Source: Thermostichus sp047461615
GTDB taxonomy: Bacteria > Cyanobacteriota > Cyanobacteriia > Thermostichales > Thermostichaceae
Length of the DNA: 64,000 nt
NCBI RefSeq assembly: GCF_047461615.1
Contig: NZ_JANSHI010000011.1
Span: 35,478-99,477, forward strand
Reading direction: 5' to 3'
The notes beneath the pieces were generated by a model. The model made no database searches, had not been told where the DNA came from, and was given only the letters and a program-made list of their open reading frames with translations. This document shows, one piece after another, positions 53,221 through 62,183 of the stretch; the stretch's first letter is position 1; every line of letters begins with the position of its first letter. Made by a program: the position numbers and the translations under genes.

Positions 53221-54174
53221 CTAGTGATCTTCGCTCACCACCAGCGAGCCAATCCAAGCCGTGATGCGATCCAACAACAGTCCAACTAGGCCAACATAGA
53301 CCAAAGCTAGAATAATCTCGCTAACGCGGGAGCTATTCCAGGCATCCCAAATGAAGAATCCAATGCCCACGCCGCCAATTAACATTTCTGCTGCCACAAT
53401 AGCCAGCCAAGACAGGCCCACCCCAATGCGCAAGCCAGTAAAAATGTAGGGCACGGTTGCCGGGAAGACGATCTTGAAGAAATACTTCCAGCCAGACAGA
53501 CGCAGAATTCTGGCCACATTGCGGTAATCCTGTGGGATCCGCTGCACGCCAGCGATGGTGTTGATCAAAATAGGCCAGAGGGCAGTGATGAAGATAACAA
53601 AAATGGCGGAAGGATTGGCATCGCGAAAGGCGGCCAAGGAAATGGGCAGCCAGGCTAAAGGTGGCACTGTGCGCAGCACCTGAAAGATGGGATCCAAGGC
53701 CTCGTAGAGCCAGCGGTTAACCCCAATGATCATGCCGCCCACGACCCCCACCAAGCCGGCCAGGGCAAACCCAATGAACACCCGCCGCAAGCTGGCCCAA
53801 ATTTGCCAGAACAGCCCTTTAGCATTGCCACCATAGTCAAAAAAGGGATCTTTAATGAGGGGATCCCAAGTGTCCTGCCAAACTTGGAGAGGTGTGGGCA
53901 AGTTGGCTCCCGGCCGGCTATAGGCAATTTGCCAGAGAATGAGCAGGATTAGAATGGCCGTGGCGGGCAACAGAATGCGGCGCAGCACCTTGTAAACCTG
54001 AACCCGTTGCCGCCAAGCAAAGGTAGAGCTAGCGGGTGAACCAATGCCGGCGTTGGCCTGAAGAGCAAAACCTGGGCCAGTTTTCAGCAGCCATTGTCCT
54101 AGGCCAGCCAGTAGGGAAAGGAAGATCCGCAAGAGGTGGTAGCTCAACTTTAGGGCGGATTCGGGAAGTCTCAT
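53221..54174 (-). CDS. nrtB: nitrate ABC transporter permease NrtB
   Basis: This 317-residue inner-membrane permease has about six helices (for example ILLPATAILILLILWQIAYS, FALAGLVGVVGGMIIG) and the EAA-type loop around RNVARILRLSGWKYFFKIVFP. WLAIVAAEMLIGGVGIGF near the end is typical. It lies between nrtA and nrtC; the 133-base gap before it holds a large hairpin. Confidence 0.93.
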   Translation of the reverse strand: MRLPESALKLSYHLLRIFLSLLAGLGQWLLKTGPGFALQANAGIGSPASSTFAWRQRVQVYKVLRRILLPATAILILLILWQIAYSRPGANLPTPLQVWQDTWDPLIKDPFFDYGGNAKGLFWQIWASLRRVFIGFALAGLVGVVGGMIIGVNRWLYEALDPIFQVLRTVPPLAWLPISLAAFRDANPSAIFVIFITALWPILINTIAGVQRIPQDYRNVARILRLSGWKYFFKIVFPATVPYIFTGLRIGVGLSWLAIVAAEMLIGGVGIGFFIWDAWNSSRVSEIILALVYVGLVGLLLDRITAWIGSLVVSEDH

Positions 54175-54213
54175 AGTCTACTAGGAGTGAGGTTGAAGTT
54201 AGCTTAGAGGGAT

Positions 54214-54279
54214 CCCAAGAGAGAAGGGGTTCAACTTGAACACTCTAGGTAGAAGTTGGCGGATCCCTTCTCTCCTGGG
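54214..54279 (-). promoter_or_regulatory. large nrtA-nrtB intergenic hairpin
   Basis: A 15-base arm at 54214-54228 is complementary to 54265-54279, with a single A/C mismatch that becomes a G-U pair in the minus-strand RNA. Inside the loop, CAACTT (54232-54237) pairs with AAGTTG (54253-54258), extending the structure. There is no T-tract, so it is more likely an mRNA-stabilising or partial-attenuation element that keeps the binding-protein message (nrtA) more abundant than the permease. Confidence 0.7.
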
Positions 54280-54307
54280 CAGTTACCAACTCAGGCAAGT
54301 CAGCAAG

Positions 54308-55630
54308 TTAGGCCAGCTTCTTAATCGCCAACTTCTCCAGATAGGCGGCAGGATTTTCGGGATCGAACTTCACCCCATCGAAGAAGGTTTCCACGCCGCG
54401 GGAGGTGCTGGGGGGAATAGCAGCCTGCTGGCCAATGGCTTTGGCGGCCTCGCGCCAGAGATCTTCTCGGTTGACCTTATTCACCAAAGCTTTGGTATCG
54501 GTGTCAGCAGGCAGGTAACCCCAGCGGATGTTTTCCGTCAAGAACCAGAGATCGTGGCTCTTGAAGGGGTAGGAAGCACTATTTCGCCAGAACTTCATCA
54601 AATGGGGGCTGTTCTCAACAACCTTGCCGGTGCCGTAGTCGAAAGTGCCTTTGGCGCGGCCCAAGATATCCGCTACGGGAACCCCCAACCAGCGACGGTT
54701 GCTAATGATGCGGCACATTTCTTCTTTGTTTTCCATCTGATCGCACCAGATCTGGGCTTCTAGGATTGCTTTCAACAGGGCCAGGGTGGCTTTTGGGTGC
54801 GCATCTGCCCAGTCGGCCCGTAGGGTAAAGGCCTTTTCTGGGTGGCCGTTCCACAGCTCGCCGGTGGTGATGGCGGAATATCCCTCTTTTTGGTTCACCA
54901 GTTGGGCGTTCCAAGGCTCGCCCACACAGAAAGCTTGCATGGTCTTGGACTTCATGTTGGCCACCATTTGCGGAGGCGGCACCACAATGAGGGAAACATC
55001 GCGAGTGGGATCAATCCCGCCTGCCGCCAGCCAATAGCGCATCCACATGTCGTGGGTGCCGCCGGGGAAGGTGACCGCACACTTGGGCTCTTTGCCGGCT
55101 GCTCGCAACTCGGCAAACTTGGCTTTGAGGGGGGAACTATCCAAGCCAATTTTCAGATCCCGATATTCGTTGGAAATGCTGATGCCTTGACCGTCGAGAT
55201 TTAAGCGGGCCAGGAGGTACAGGGGTACCGGCTTGCCGTCAGTAATTTTGCCCGTGGTGATGAAGTAGGGCATGGGACTGAGAATGTGCGCCCCATCGAT
55301 GCCGCCGGCGGCGGATCCCAGCACCAAGTTGTCGCGGGTGGTGCCCCAAGAGGCCTGCTTGACCACCTCCACGTCTTTCATGCCGTACTTGGCAAAAAAC
55401 CCCTTCTCTTTGGCAATGATGAGGGGGGCAGCATCGGTGAGGGCGATAAATCCCAGCCTGACCCGCGTGGTTTCTGGGGTATCAGCCTGAGCTACCCAGT
55501 AGCCCTGGCCCAAGGATTGGGATTGGGCGCGGGGGATCCCAGCCGTAGCTGCTCCAGCTGCAAGGGCAGCTGCTCCAGCCAAAAACTGGCGACGGGAGAT
55601 GGGAGAGGAAGTGTTGAATAGCTTAGACAT
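54308..55630 (-). CDS. nrtA: nitrate-binding protein NrtA
   Basis: NrtA is the lipoprotein or Tat-type exported binding component of the importer. The N-terminus ISRRQFLAGAAALAAGAATA is a twin-arginine signal. VRLGFIALTDAAPLIIAKEKG and AAGGIDGAHILSPMPYFITTG, then PPPQMVANMKSKTMQAFCVG, are characteristic. The ATG at 55630 (MSKLFNTSSP) is preferred to 55642. It lies between nirA (gap of 32 bases) and the hairpin before nrtB. Confidence 0.94.
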   Translation of the reverse strand: MSKLFNTSSPISRRQFLAGAAALAAGAATAGIPRAQSQSLGQGYWVAQADTPETTRVRLGFIALTDAAPLIIAKEKGFFAKYGMKDVEVVKQASWGTTRDNLVLGSAAGGIDGAHILSPMPYFITTGKITDGKPVPLYLLARLNLDGQGISISNEYRDLKIGLDSSPLKAKFAELRAAGKEPKCAVTFPGGTHDMWMRYWLAAGGIDPTRDVSLIVVPPPQMVANMKSKTMQAFCVGEPWNAQLVNQKEGYSAITTGELWNGHPEKAFTLRADWADAHPKATLALLKAILEAQIWCDQMENKEEMCRIISNRRWLGVPVADILGRAKGTFDYGTGKVVENSPHLMKFWRNSASYPFKSHDLWFLTENIRWGYLPADTDTKALVNKVNREDLWREAAKAIGQQAAIPPSTSRGVETFFDGVKFDPENPAAYLEKLAIKKLA

Positions 55631-55662
55631 CACAACCTCCAAAATTTCGAACGACGAACTGC

Positions 55663-57216
55663 CTAGTAGGTCATCAAGGGGGAAGCAGAGGTCTGAGCAG
55701 CCGAGGGATCACGACGCGGCCTGGCCCCGAAGTGCTCAATCAGTAGCTCCACCAAGACGGGCTTGAGGTCTTCGCAAGGGATCCCTTGGCGCACGCATTC
55801 GCCCAGCTTGGCGTCTTTGCCCACTTCTCCTCCCATGTAGATGTCCACCGCCTCCACCGGCTTGCCGTCCTTGCGAACGGTGGTGCCCATGAGGCCAATA
55901 TCGGCCACCTGGGGCTGGCCGCAGGAGTTGGGACAGCCTGTCCAGTGGATGCGCACCGTTTGAGGAATCTCCAGCTCAGCTTCCAGCTCTTCCATCAGGG
56001 CCACGGCGCGGTTTTTGGTCTCGATGAGGGCAAAGTTGCAAAACTGGTTGCCCGTACAGGACACCAACCCCCGCTGCAAGGGTCCCGGGTTGGGGGAGAA
56101 CTTTTTCAAGAGCGGCTCTTGGAGAAGCGGCCCCACCCGCGAGTCGGGCACATTGGGGATGAGCACGTTCTGCTCCACCGTTAGCCGCAGCTCTCCGGAG
56201 CCGTACACCTCCGCCAAGCGAGCCAGCTCCCTCATCTCCGGGACGTTGAGCCGCCCGACGGGCACGTGCAGGCCTACAAAGTTAAGGCCCAGTTGCTTTT
56301 GGGCGTGTACTCCCAGCAGATCCCGCTTGTGCCAGACCACCTCGTCTTTTTCCGCCGCTCTGGGCAGAGGGTGGCCAATCTGCTGCTCCACCGCCACCCG
56401 AAACTTCTCCAGGCCCCACTCGTCAATGAGCCACCTCAGCCGTGCCTTTTGCCGGTTGGCCCGCAGGCCGTGATCCCGATAGACCAGCAGCACCGCCTCA
56501 CATAGAGGAACCACATCGCGGGGATCTACCCAAACGTCCAGCCCGATGGCCTCGGCACAGCGGCGGGCCGAAAAAAAGCCTCCCACCAAGACGTTGAAGC
56601 CCAGCTTGCCCTCTTTGAAAGCAGGCACAAAAGCCAGGTCATTGATCTCGGCATGCACCGAGTTGTCGCGACAACCGCAGATGGCGATGTTGAACTTGCG
56701 CGGCAGGTTGGTGAAGGAAGGGTTGCCCTCGCCGTTGTTGGTTACCATGTCCTGCACTTTGCGGGTGAGGCCACGCACGTCGATCAGCTCATCCGGGTCG
56801 ATACCGGCCAGAGGGGATCCCGTGATGTTGCGCACGTTGTCCATGCCTGACTGGATGCTGGTCAGGCCCACCTCCTTGAGTTGCCGCAGAACCTGAGGCA
56901 TGTCCTCAATGGGAATGCCCCGCAGTTGCAGGTTTTGCCGAGTGGTGATGTCGGCTACGCCATCTTGGCCGTAGGGGCGGAGGATCTCGGCCAACTTGCG
57001 CATTTGGCCGCTGGTCAGGATCCCATTGGGCAGGCGCAGCCGCAGCATGAACTGGCCAGGGGTGCGCTTGCGAAAGAAGATCCCCAGCCACTTGAGGCGG
57101 TGATCTCGGTCGTCTTCGGGGATGTTCTCCCAGCCCATTTGGGCAAAAGCTTCCAGCTCGTCCTTAACCGCCAGCCCATCCTTCTCGCTTTTAAGGCGTT
57201 CAAACTGGTTCGCCAT
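55663..57216 (-). CDS. nirA: ferredoxin-nitrite reductase
   Basis: NirA reduces nitrite to ammonium with six electrons from ferredoxin, using siroheme and a [4Fe-4S] cluster. The four cluster cysteines are C387 and C393 (CTGNQFCNF) and C428 and C432 (TGCPNSCGQ). The substrate/siroheme arginines appear in TTRQNLQLRGI. Length is 517 residues. It is the first gene of the nitrate operon, behind an NtcA-type promoter; the nitrate reductase narB is not found downstream in this window. Confidence 0.95.
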   Translation of the reverse strand: MANQFERLKSEKDGLAVKDELEAFAQMGWENIPEDDRDHRLKWLGIFFRKRTPGQFMLRLRLPNGILTSGQMRKLAEILRPYGQDGVADITTRQNLQLRGIPIEDMPQVLRQLKEVGLTSIQSGMDNVRNITGSPLAGIDPDELIDVRGLTRKVQDMVTNNGEGNPSFTNLPRKFNIAICGCRDNSVHAEINDLAFVPAFKEGKLGFNVLVGGFFSARRCAEAIGLDVWVDPRDVVPLCEAVLLVYRDHGLRANRQKARLRWLIDEWGLEKFRVAVEQQIGHPLPRAAEKDEVVWHKRDLLGVHAQKQLGLNFVGLHVPVGRLNVPEMRELARLAEVYGSGELRLTVEQNVLIPNVPDSRVGPLLQEPLLKKFSPNPGPLQRGLVSCTGNQFCNFALIETKNRAVALMEELEAELEIPQTVRIHWTGCPNSCGQPQVADIGLMGTTVRKDGKPVEAVDIYMGGEVGKDAKLGECVRQGIPCEDLKPVLVELLIEHFGARPRRDPSAAQTSASPLMTY

Positions 57217-57244
57217 GATCGCTGCCGTGGGATGAACGCCGCCT

Positions 57245-57287
57245 ATCCTAGCGATGACGAACCATTGACTTTGGTAGTTGGCGTTAC
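57245..57287 (-). promoter_or_regulatory. NtcA-activated promoter of the nirA operon
   Basis: The palindrome GTAGTTGGCGTTAC at 57274-57287 is an exact GTAN8TAC NtcA site. Reading on the minus strand, 23 bases later lies TAGGAT (57245-57250), a good TAN3T -10 element. This is the standard class II NtcA arrangement, so the operon should be induced when ammonium is absent. The predicted transcript starts roughly 20 bases before the nirA ATG at 57216. Confidence 0.9.
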
Positions 57288-57392
57288 ACTTCTTAACGAG
57301 CTATGCGATTTCGGCATAGCTAAGTTGTGGTTTATGCATAGGAGAGGGGGATCCCCTTTCCCCTGCTAGGAAAAACAGCGTTTACTGCCCCT

Positions 57393-58292
57393 CTATCCCA
57401 CCTTCAAAAGAACCCTAGCCAACTGCTCGCAGGCAACTCTAATTTTCTCCAAGCTACCGGGATTGACCAAGCCGTAGTAGTCAAATCCATAAACTTTCCC
57501 AGTTTGGACGGCTTGCAACCGATTCCAAAAGGGGCGGGAACGGAAAAACGCCAAGGGATCCGCCGCCTCCGGGTTGACCACCAGCAGAACTTCTGGGTTG
57601 GCTTCCAGGATGCGCTCTGCCGAAAGGGTGACGTAGCCCCGAAAAGGCCCTTGGCTTTGCAAGGTAGCGGTGAGATTGTCCGCGCCAAAGCGTTCCAGCA
57701 GATCCCCGGCCCAGCTTTGCCGGTTGGGAGAAAGAATCGGCTGGGTGCCCACCAAGAGCAAGGTTTTGGGTCGAACGCGGGGCAGTTCCTGGGGCAAAAG
57801 GGATCCATACTGCCGCAGCAAGGGATCGGGATCCGCCCCCAAAGCAGCAGCCAGGGTGGCAATCGTCTCTTCCAAAGCAGCCCAACTGTCCACGCGGGTG
57901 AGGTAGGTGGGGATCCCCAGCTCCTGCAGCCGTTCTGCCAGAGCCTCGTGAAAGCCACTGGCCCCCACCACCCAGTCCGGTTGTAGGGCCACAATCTGCT
58001 CCAGGTTGGGTTGGTTGCCCAGCCCCAGGCGGGTCAAGCCTTGGAAGCGGGGATCCTCCTCCAACAAACGACTGGCAGGGATCCCCACCAACCTATCGGG
58101 GGCCAAGCGATAGAGGATATCGGCAGTCAAGGTGGTGAGGCTGACTACCCGACGAAAAGGACTCTGTCTTGCTGACAGGAGTGGCTCCTGAGGGATCCGA
58201 CCTTGGGCTTGGGCCAAACGCCCCATTCCCCAGGCCCCCACGCTGGCCAGACCAAAGGCAAACAGTTGACGGCGAGAAAGACGAGACAGCAT
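57393..58292 (-). CDS. periplasmic metal-chelate binding protein (HmuT/FepB/BtuF class)
   Basis: A signal peptide (RRQLFAFGLASVGAWGMGRLAQA, beginning near residue 6 of the ATG at 58292) precedes a two-lobed TroA/FhuD fold: RRVVSLTTLTADILYRLAPD, ALQPDWVVGASGFHEALAERL and AERILEANPEVLLVV. The bound compound may be heme, a ferric siderophore or cobalamin; its neighbours (a hemoglobin/transferrin-type receptor, ATPase and permease) make heme or iron-chelate uptake the best guess. Length is 299 residues. Confidence 0.8.
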   Translation of the reverse strand: MLSRLSRRQLFAFGLASVGAWGMGRLAQAQGRIPQEPLLSARQSPFRRVVSLTTLTADILYRLAPDRLVGIPASRLLEEDPRFQGLTRLGLGNQPNLEQIVALQPDWVVGASGFHEALAERLQELGIPTYLTRVDSWAALEETIATLAAALGADPDPLLRQYGSLLPQELPRVRPKTLLLVGTQPILSPNRQSWAGDLLERFGADNLTATLQSQGPFRGYVTLSAERILEANPEVLLVVNPEAADPLAFFRSRPFWNRLQAVQTGKVYGFDYYGLVNPGSLEKIRVACEQLARVLLKVG

Positions 58293-58324
58293 AGACAATC
58301 TCCAAAACAATTCCCAAACAGCAA

Positions 58325-59644
58325 TCAATTGAGGGTGAACTGGATGGGCACCACCACCCAAGACTCGATGGGGACGTTGTTTCTCAAGGCCGGGCTGAAT
58401 TCCCACCGCTGCACCGCCTCCTGCGCTGCCCTATCCAGGGCGGGAAACCCACTGGAAGAGGCGATCTCCACCTGCTGCACCTGCCCCTGGGCATTGACCT
58501 TGGCCCGCAGCAGCACCTGCCCCTGTTGGCCGAGACGGCGAGCTTGAGGGGGGTAGGGGGGCGGAGGATTGCGACCGGGGATCGGGCGGGCCAGGATGTC
58601 CGGCTGGGGGTTGGCAGCCACTGTCGGTGGGGAGGAACTGGGGGTGGCAGGTGTTGGGGCAGAGGAATGGGGTTGGGCTGCACCTATACCGCCAGGTGTC
58701 CCAGTTTCAGGATCCCTTGGCCCCAATCTGCTCTCGCTGCCGGGGGAAGGCGGAGCGGCGGCAGTCTTTACGCTGGAACGGATCCCTTGGATCAAGGGGG
58801 TAAAGCGGGGCAGAGGGGTGCTTGAGGTAACCGGGGCGGAGGTGAGTGGAGTCGCTGTAGAGGTGGGGGTAACCGCCGGAGTTGGGGTGGGCTGTTGTGG
58901 CGGAGGAGTGGGTTGCGGGGTGGCTGTCGGTAATGGGGTCAGTGGAGGAGTAGGGGTGGGTTCTGGCTTTGCCGTGGGAATGGGTGTAGGGGTCGGTGGA
59001 GGCGTAGGGGTCGGAGTTTGCAGGGCCAGCAAAGATTCAGCCTCCGGGATGGCTGGCATCTCGATCTCTTGGGGCACAGGCTCCGGTGGGGATAGATCGT
59101 CTGCAGGGGGCGATTCCGGGGCCGGGCCGGGCGGCTCTGCTGTTGGCTCTGGTGGGAGAGATTCTATGGATTCTGAATCCGGTTCGAGCAACTGTGGCTC
59201 GGGATCCTCCAGCAAAAGCGTGACTGGGATCCGGAGTTCTGCGTCTGATAAAGGCCGGGATCCCCACCAAGCCAGCCCCAGCAGCGCCATCAGGTGCAAG
59301 AGGAGGGAAATCAACCCCTCCCAGCGCAGCGGTCGGGGATCCCTGGCTCGCAGGTGGAGGACGGTCCCCGGCGGCTCTTCCCCCTCCTGGCAAGCTGTCC
59401 AGAGGGCAGCCCAGCTATAGCCGGCCACCCAAGCCTCTTGCAGCAGCTCCTCGGCACACTCCAGCCAGCCGCTCTCTCTTGCGCCAGCCCAAAGCCACAA
59501 CGCCAACCAAGCCAGCCCCGCCTCCCAGGCCATGCCCGCCTGCTGCCAATACCACCCCTGCAGTCGCCACAAAAGCTGGGGACAGGACTTCCGAAGAAGA
59601 GAGAGGGATCCCTTGGGGGTGCGGGCAGGTGGCTCGGCAAGCAT
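58325..59644 (-). CDS. TonB-like energy transducer with tryptophan-rich N-terminal extension
   Basis: The 439-residue protein ends in a TonB C-terminal domain: PPYPPQARRLGQQGQVLLR, VEIASSSGFPALDRAAQEAV and QRWEFSPALRNNVPI. The middle (about 150-330) is proline/threonine-rich (PTPTPPPTPTPIPTAKPE). A membrane helix (LLLHLMALLGLAWWGS) lies near residues 112-127, after an unusual 105-residue leader rich in tryptophan (GWYWQQAGMAWEAGLAWLAL). ExbB and ExbD genes are absent here. It sits between the binding protein and the receptor genes. Confidence 0.85.
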   Translation of the reverse strand: MLAEPPARTPKGSLSLLRKSCPQLLWRLQGWYWQQAGMAWEAGLAWLALWLWAGARESGWLECAEELLQEAWVAGYSWAALWTACQEGEEPPGTVLHLRARDPRPLRWEGLISLLLHLMALLGLAWWGSRPLSDAELRIPVTLLLEDPEPQLLEPDSESIESLPPEPTAEPPGPAPESPPADDLSPPEPVPQEIEMPAIPEAESLLALQTPTPTPPPTPTPIPTAKPEPTPTPPLTPLPTATPQPTPPPQQPTPTPAVTPTSTATPLTSAPVTSSTPLPRFTPLIQGIRSSVKTAAAPPSPGSESRLGPRDPETGTPGGIGAAQPHSSAPTPATPSSSPPTVAANPQPDILARPIPGRNPPPPYPPQARRLGQQGQVLLRAKVNAQGQVQQVEIASSSGFPALDRAAQEAVQRWEFSPALRNNVPIESWVVVPIQFTLN

Positions 59645-59690
59645 CGGTTAGAGCAGGATCCAGAGTAAACACGGCCTCGGGTCTTGGCCC

Positions 59691-62120
59691 CTAAAACCGG
59701 GTGGAAAAACTGAGCGCAGCATGCCGTCCCGGCTGGGCCAGCCGTTCCACTTCAGGGCCGACAAAGAGAGAGCGGGTTTCGGAGTAGAGAAAATACTTTT
59801 CATCAAAGAGATTGAACACCCCGAAATTCAATTGCCAGTTGTCGTCCAGGTTGTAGTAGCCCAGCAGATCCACCACGGTGTAGCCCTTGGGCACAAACGG
59901 AATTTGAGGTGGAGCGTTGGGGTTCGGTTGCACTACCTCCCGTTGCGGGTCGCGGGGATCCGCCACCAGCGTGGCCACCAACCTGGCTCCCCAGATCTGG
60001 CTGGGATCGTCGTAGTGCAGTCCCAGTACTGCCGTCAGTGGCTCAATGGAAAGGAGGGGTTTGTTTTCGGTGAGGTTATCCCCCACCGCCCAGGCAAAGC
60101 TGCCATTGAGGCTCCAGCCGGTCAAATCGGGGCTGAAGAAGTACTGCCCGGTGGCTTCTACACCATAGATGCGGGCCCGACTGACGTTCTGGCTCTGAAA
60201 GAGAGTCACCGGTGGAGGTGGCGGGCTCCCTGGCGGGCCGGGGGGTGAAGGCTCGGATCCCACCGCCCGGAAAGCCTCGATAAAGTCGTTGTAGGTGTTG
60301 TAGTAGGCGGCCAAGCTAAAGCTGGCCTGGGGGTAGATCCCCCGCAACCCCACTTCAAAGCCTTGGCTGGTTTCCGGTCGCAAGTTGGGATTGGAAAGGG
60401 TGCGGTAGCGGAAGAAGGGGCTGACCAGGTTGGTGAAGCCGCTGTTGATTTCGTTGTACTGAGGGGCCCGAAAACCGGTGTTGTACTGGGCCGTAAAGGT
60501 GAGGTTGGGATTAATCCTCCACACCAGGCCCACCTTGGGAGAAATGGCATCGGCAAACAGGCTGGCGGCTTCTGCCCCACTTTTCAAGAAGGCTTCGTCA
60601 GGGCTGGGGGTGAGGCGGTAGGTGTCGTAGCGGATGCCGGGGATGAGGGTAAAGTTGCCGCCCCCAAAGTCGATCTCATCTTGCAAATACAGCCCAAAGC
60701 GCACGGTATCGGAGTCGGGAAAATCTTTGGTGGGAAAAGTGTCCGGGGGGATGTTTTGGGTGACTGCCCCGGTCAGCAGGTTGGTTTGGAAGCGGTTGCG
60801 GGGACGTTCGTTGCGGGTGGTGGAGATCTCCATTCCATACACCAAGCGGTGGGAGAGATCCCCGGTTTGGAAGCGGCTCTGGGCCTGTACGCTGGCTCCC
60901 AGAATGTTGCTGACCAGCTCGTTGAAGGTATCCCGACGCACAGGCACGGGCCGACCTTGTACCGTGAGGGTGCGTTCTTCCACGCTGGGCTCCTGGGTGC
61001 GGGCCGGCTGGTAGTAGATCTGGACGGTGGCCAGCTCAAAAGCGGGGGTATCGGGGTTGGCGTAGCGATATTCCAAGCTGAGGCGGCTGCGCTCGGTCTC
61101 AATGGTCTCCCTGAAAAAGCGGATGCTGGGATCCAGGTTGCGGGGCGAAAAGGTGGTGGTGGTGCGGTTGTTGAAGTATTCCGCCGTCAGGGTGAGGCTG
61201 TCAAAGGGACTGAAGCGATAGACCAGCTTGGCCAGAACATTGTCTCCCTCCACCGTCTGCCGATCCTTGAAACTGGGATCCGCTTTAATATCCGGCTCTC
61301 TGGCGTCGCGGCGAGTGTAGATGAGCAGGGCCTCTAAGTTATCCTGCCGACCCGCCAAGCTAAGGGTGTTGACGTACCCTTGGTTTTTGCTGTCGTACTG
61401 GCTGGACAGGCCCACATGGCTGTCCCGTTCCCCCAGCAGATCGGCTGGATCCAGGGTGGTGTAGGTCACCACACCCCCCAGCGCGTCGCTGCCGTAGAGG
61501 GTGGAGGCGGGGCCGCGGATAATTTCTACAGTTTTCAGGGTCTCCAGCTCAAAGGTATCCCGGCCAATGGTGAAGGGGCCGAAGGAAAATCGCTCCGGCT
61601 GGCGGATCCCATCCACCTGGATCAACACCCGGTTGGCGTCGAGGCCGCGGATGTTGAAGTCCTGCAGGCCGTAGCGAACGCTGCGCCGCACGCTTACCCC
61701 CGGCTCGTAGCGCACCAGATCCTGAATGTTTTGAACCAGCTCCCGCCGCAACCGCTCCCGGTCGATGACGGTAATGCTGGCGGGTGAGTCGGCCAAAGTG
61801 CGCTCGGTGCGAGTACCGGTTACGGTGACCTGTTGCAGGTTAAAGATCGGCGTGCCTTCCTGCTGGAGAGCCCGAAGTTCGGCCTGTAGCCGCTCCACCT
61901 CTGCCTGATCCCCCCGCCGGCGAGCAGCCTCTATTTGCGCCTCCAGCTCCCTAATCTGCTCTTGCAAGGTGGTCGGCGCAGGAGTGGCCTGGGCCAACAG
62001 CGGCGGAGTTGTCGAATCAGGGATCCGGGCATTGGGCTGAGCCTGGGACAGGGATCCCCAGCCCACTCCCAAACTCAACCCCAAACTCACCACCCGCCAC
62101 CAACGACCGTTCACGCGCAT
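59691..62120 (-). CDS. TonB-dependent outer-membrane receptor (hemoglobin/transferrin-type)
   Basis: An export signal (VVSLGLSLGVGWGSLSQAQ) is followed by a coiled coil (about 45-90), then a plug domain near 100-240 with VTVTGTRTERTLADSPASI, DFNIRGLDANRVLIQVDG and RGPASTLYGSDALGGVVTY, and a 22-strand-like barrel ending LSFSTRF with the terminal aromatic. The NIRGLDxNRVLIQVDG stretch is characteristic of the TonB-hemoglobin/transferrin/lactoferrin group. The coiled coil between signal and plug is a feature of cyanobacterial TonB receptors. Probable ligand: heme or an iron chelate. 809 residues. Confidence 0.87.
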   Translation of the reverse strand: MRVNGRWWRVVSLGLSLGVGWGSLSQAQPNARIPDSTTPPLLAQATPAPTTLQEQIRELEAQIEAARRRGDQAEVERLQAELRALQQEGTPIFNLQQVTVTGTRTERTLADSPASITVIDRERLRRELVQNIQDLVRYEPGVSVRRSVRYGLQDFNIRGLDANRVLIQVDGIRQPERFSFGPFTIGRDTFELETLKTVEIIRGPASTLYGSDALGGVVTYTTLDPADLLGERDSHVGLSSQYDSKNQGYVNTLSLAGRQDNLEALLIYTRRDAREPDIKADPSFKDRQTVEGDNVLAKLVYRFSPFDSLTLTAEYFNNRTTTTFSPRNLDPSIRFFRETIETERSRLSLEYRYANPDTPAFELATVQIYYQPARTQEPSVEERTLTVQGRPVPVRRDTFNELVSNILGASVQAQSRFQTGDLSHRLVYGMEISTTRNERPRNRFQTNLLTGAVTQNIPPDTFPTKDFPDSDTVRFGLYLQDEIDFGGGNFTLIPGIRYDTYRLTPSPDEAFLKSGAEAASLFADAISPKVGLVWRINPNLTFTAQYNTGFRAPQYNEINSGFTNLVSPFFRYRTLSNPNLRPETSQGFEVGLRGIYPQASFSLAAYYNTYNDFIEAFRAVGSEPSPPGPPGSPPPPPVTLFQSQNVSRARIYGVEATGQYFFSPDLTGWSLNGSFAWAVGDNLTENKPLLSIEPLTAVLGLHYDDPSQIWGARLVATLVADPRDPQREVVQPNPNAPPQIPFVPKGYTVVDLLGYYNLDDNWQLNFGVFNLFDEKYFLYSETRSLFVGPEVERLAQPGRHAALSFSTRF

Positions 62121-62183
62121 AACCTCTCAGACTCCTCAAATCCACCCCAGGAAAAACTCACTCCAAACCGGACAAACCCTCCC

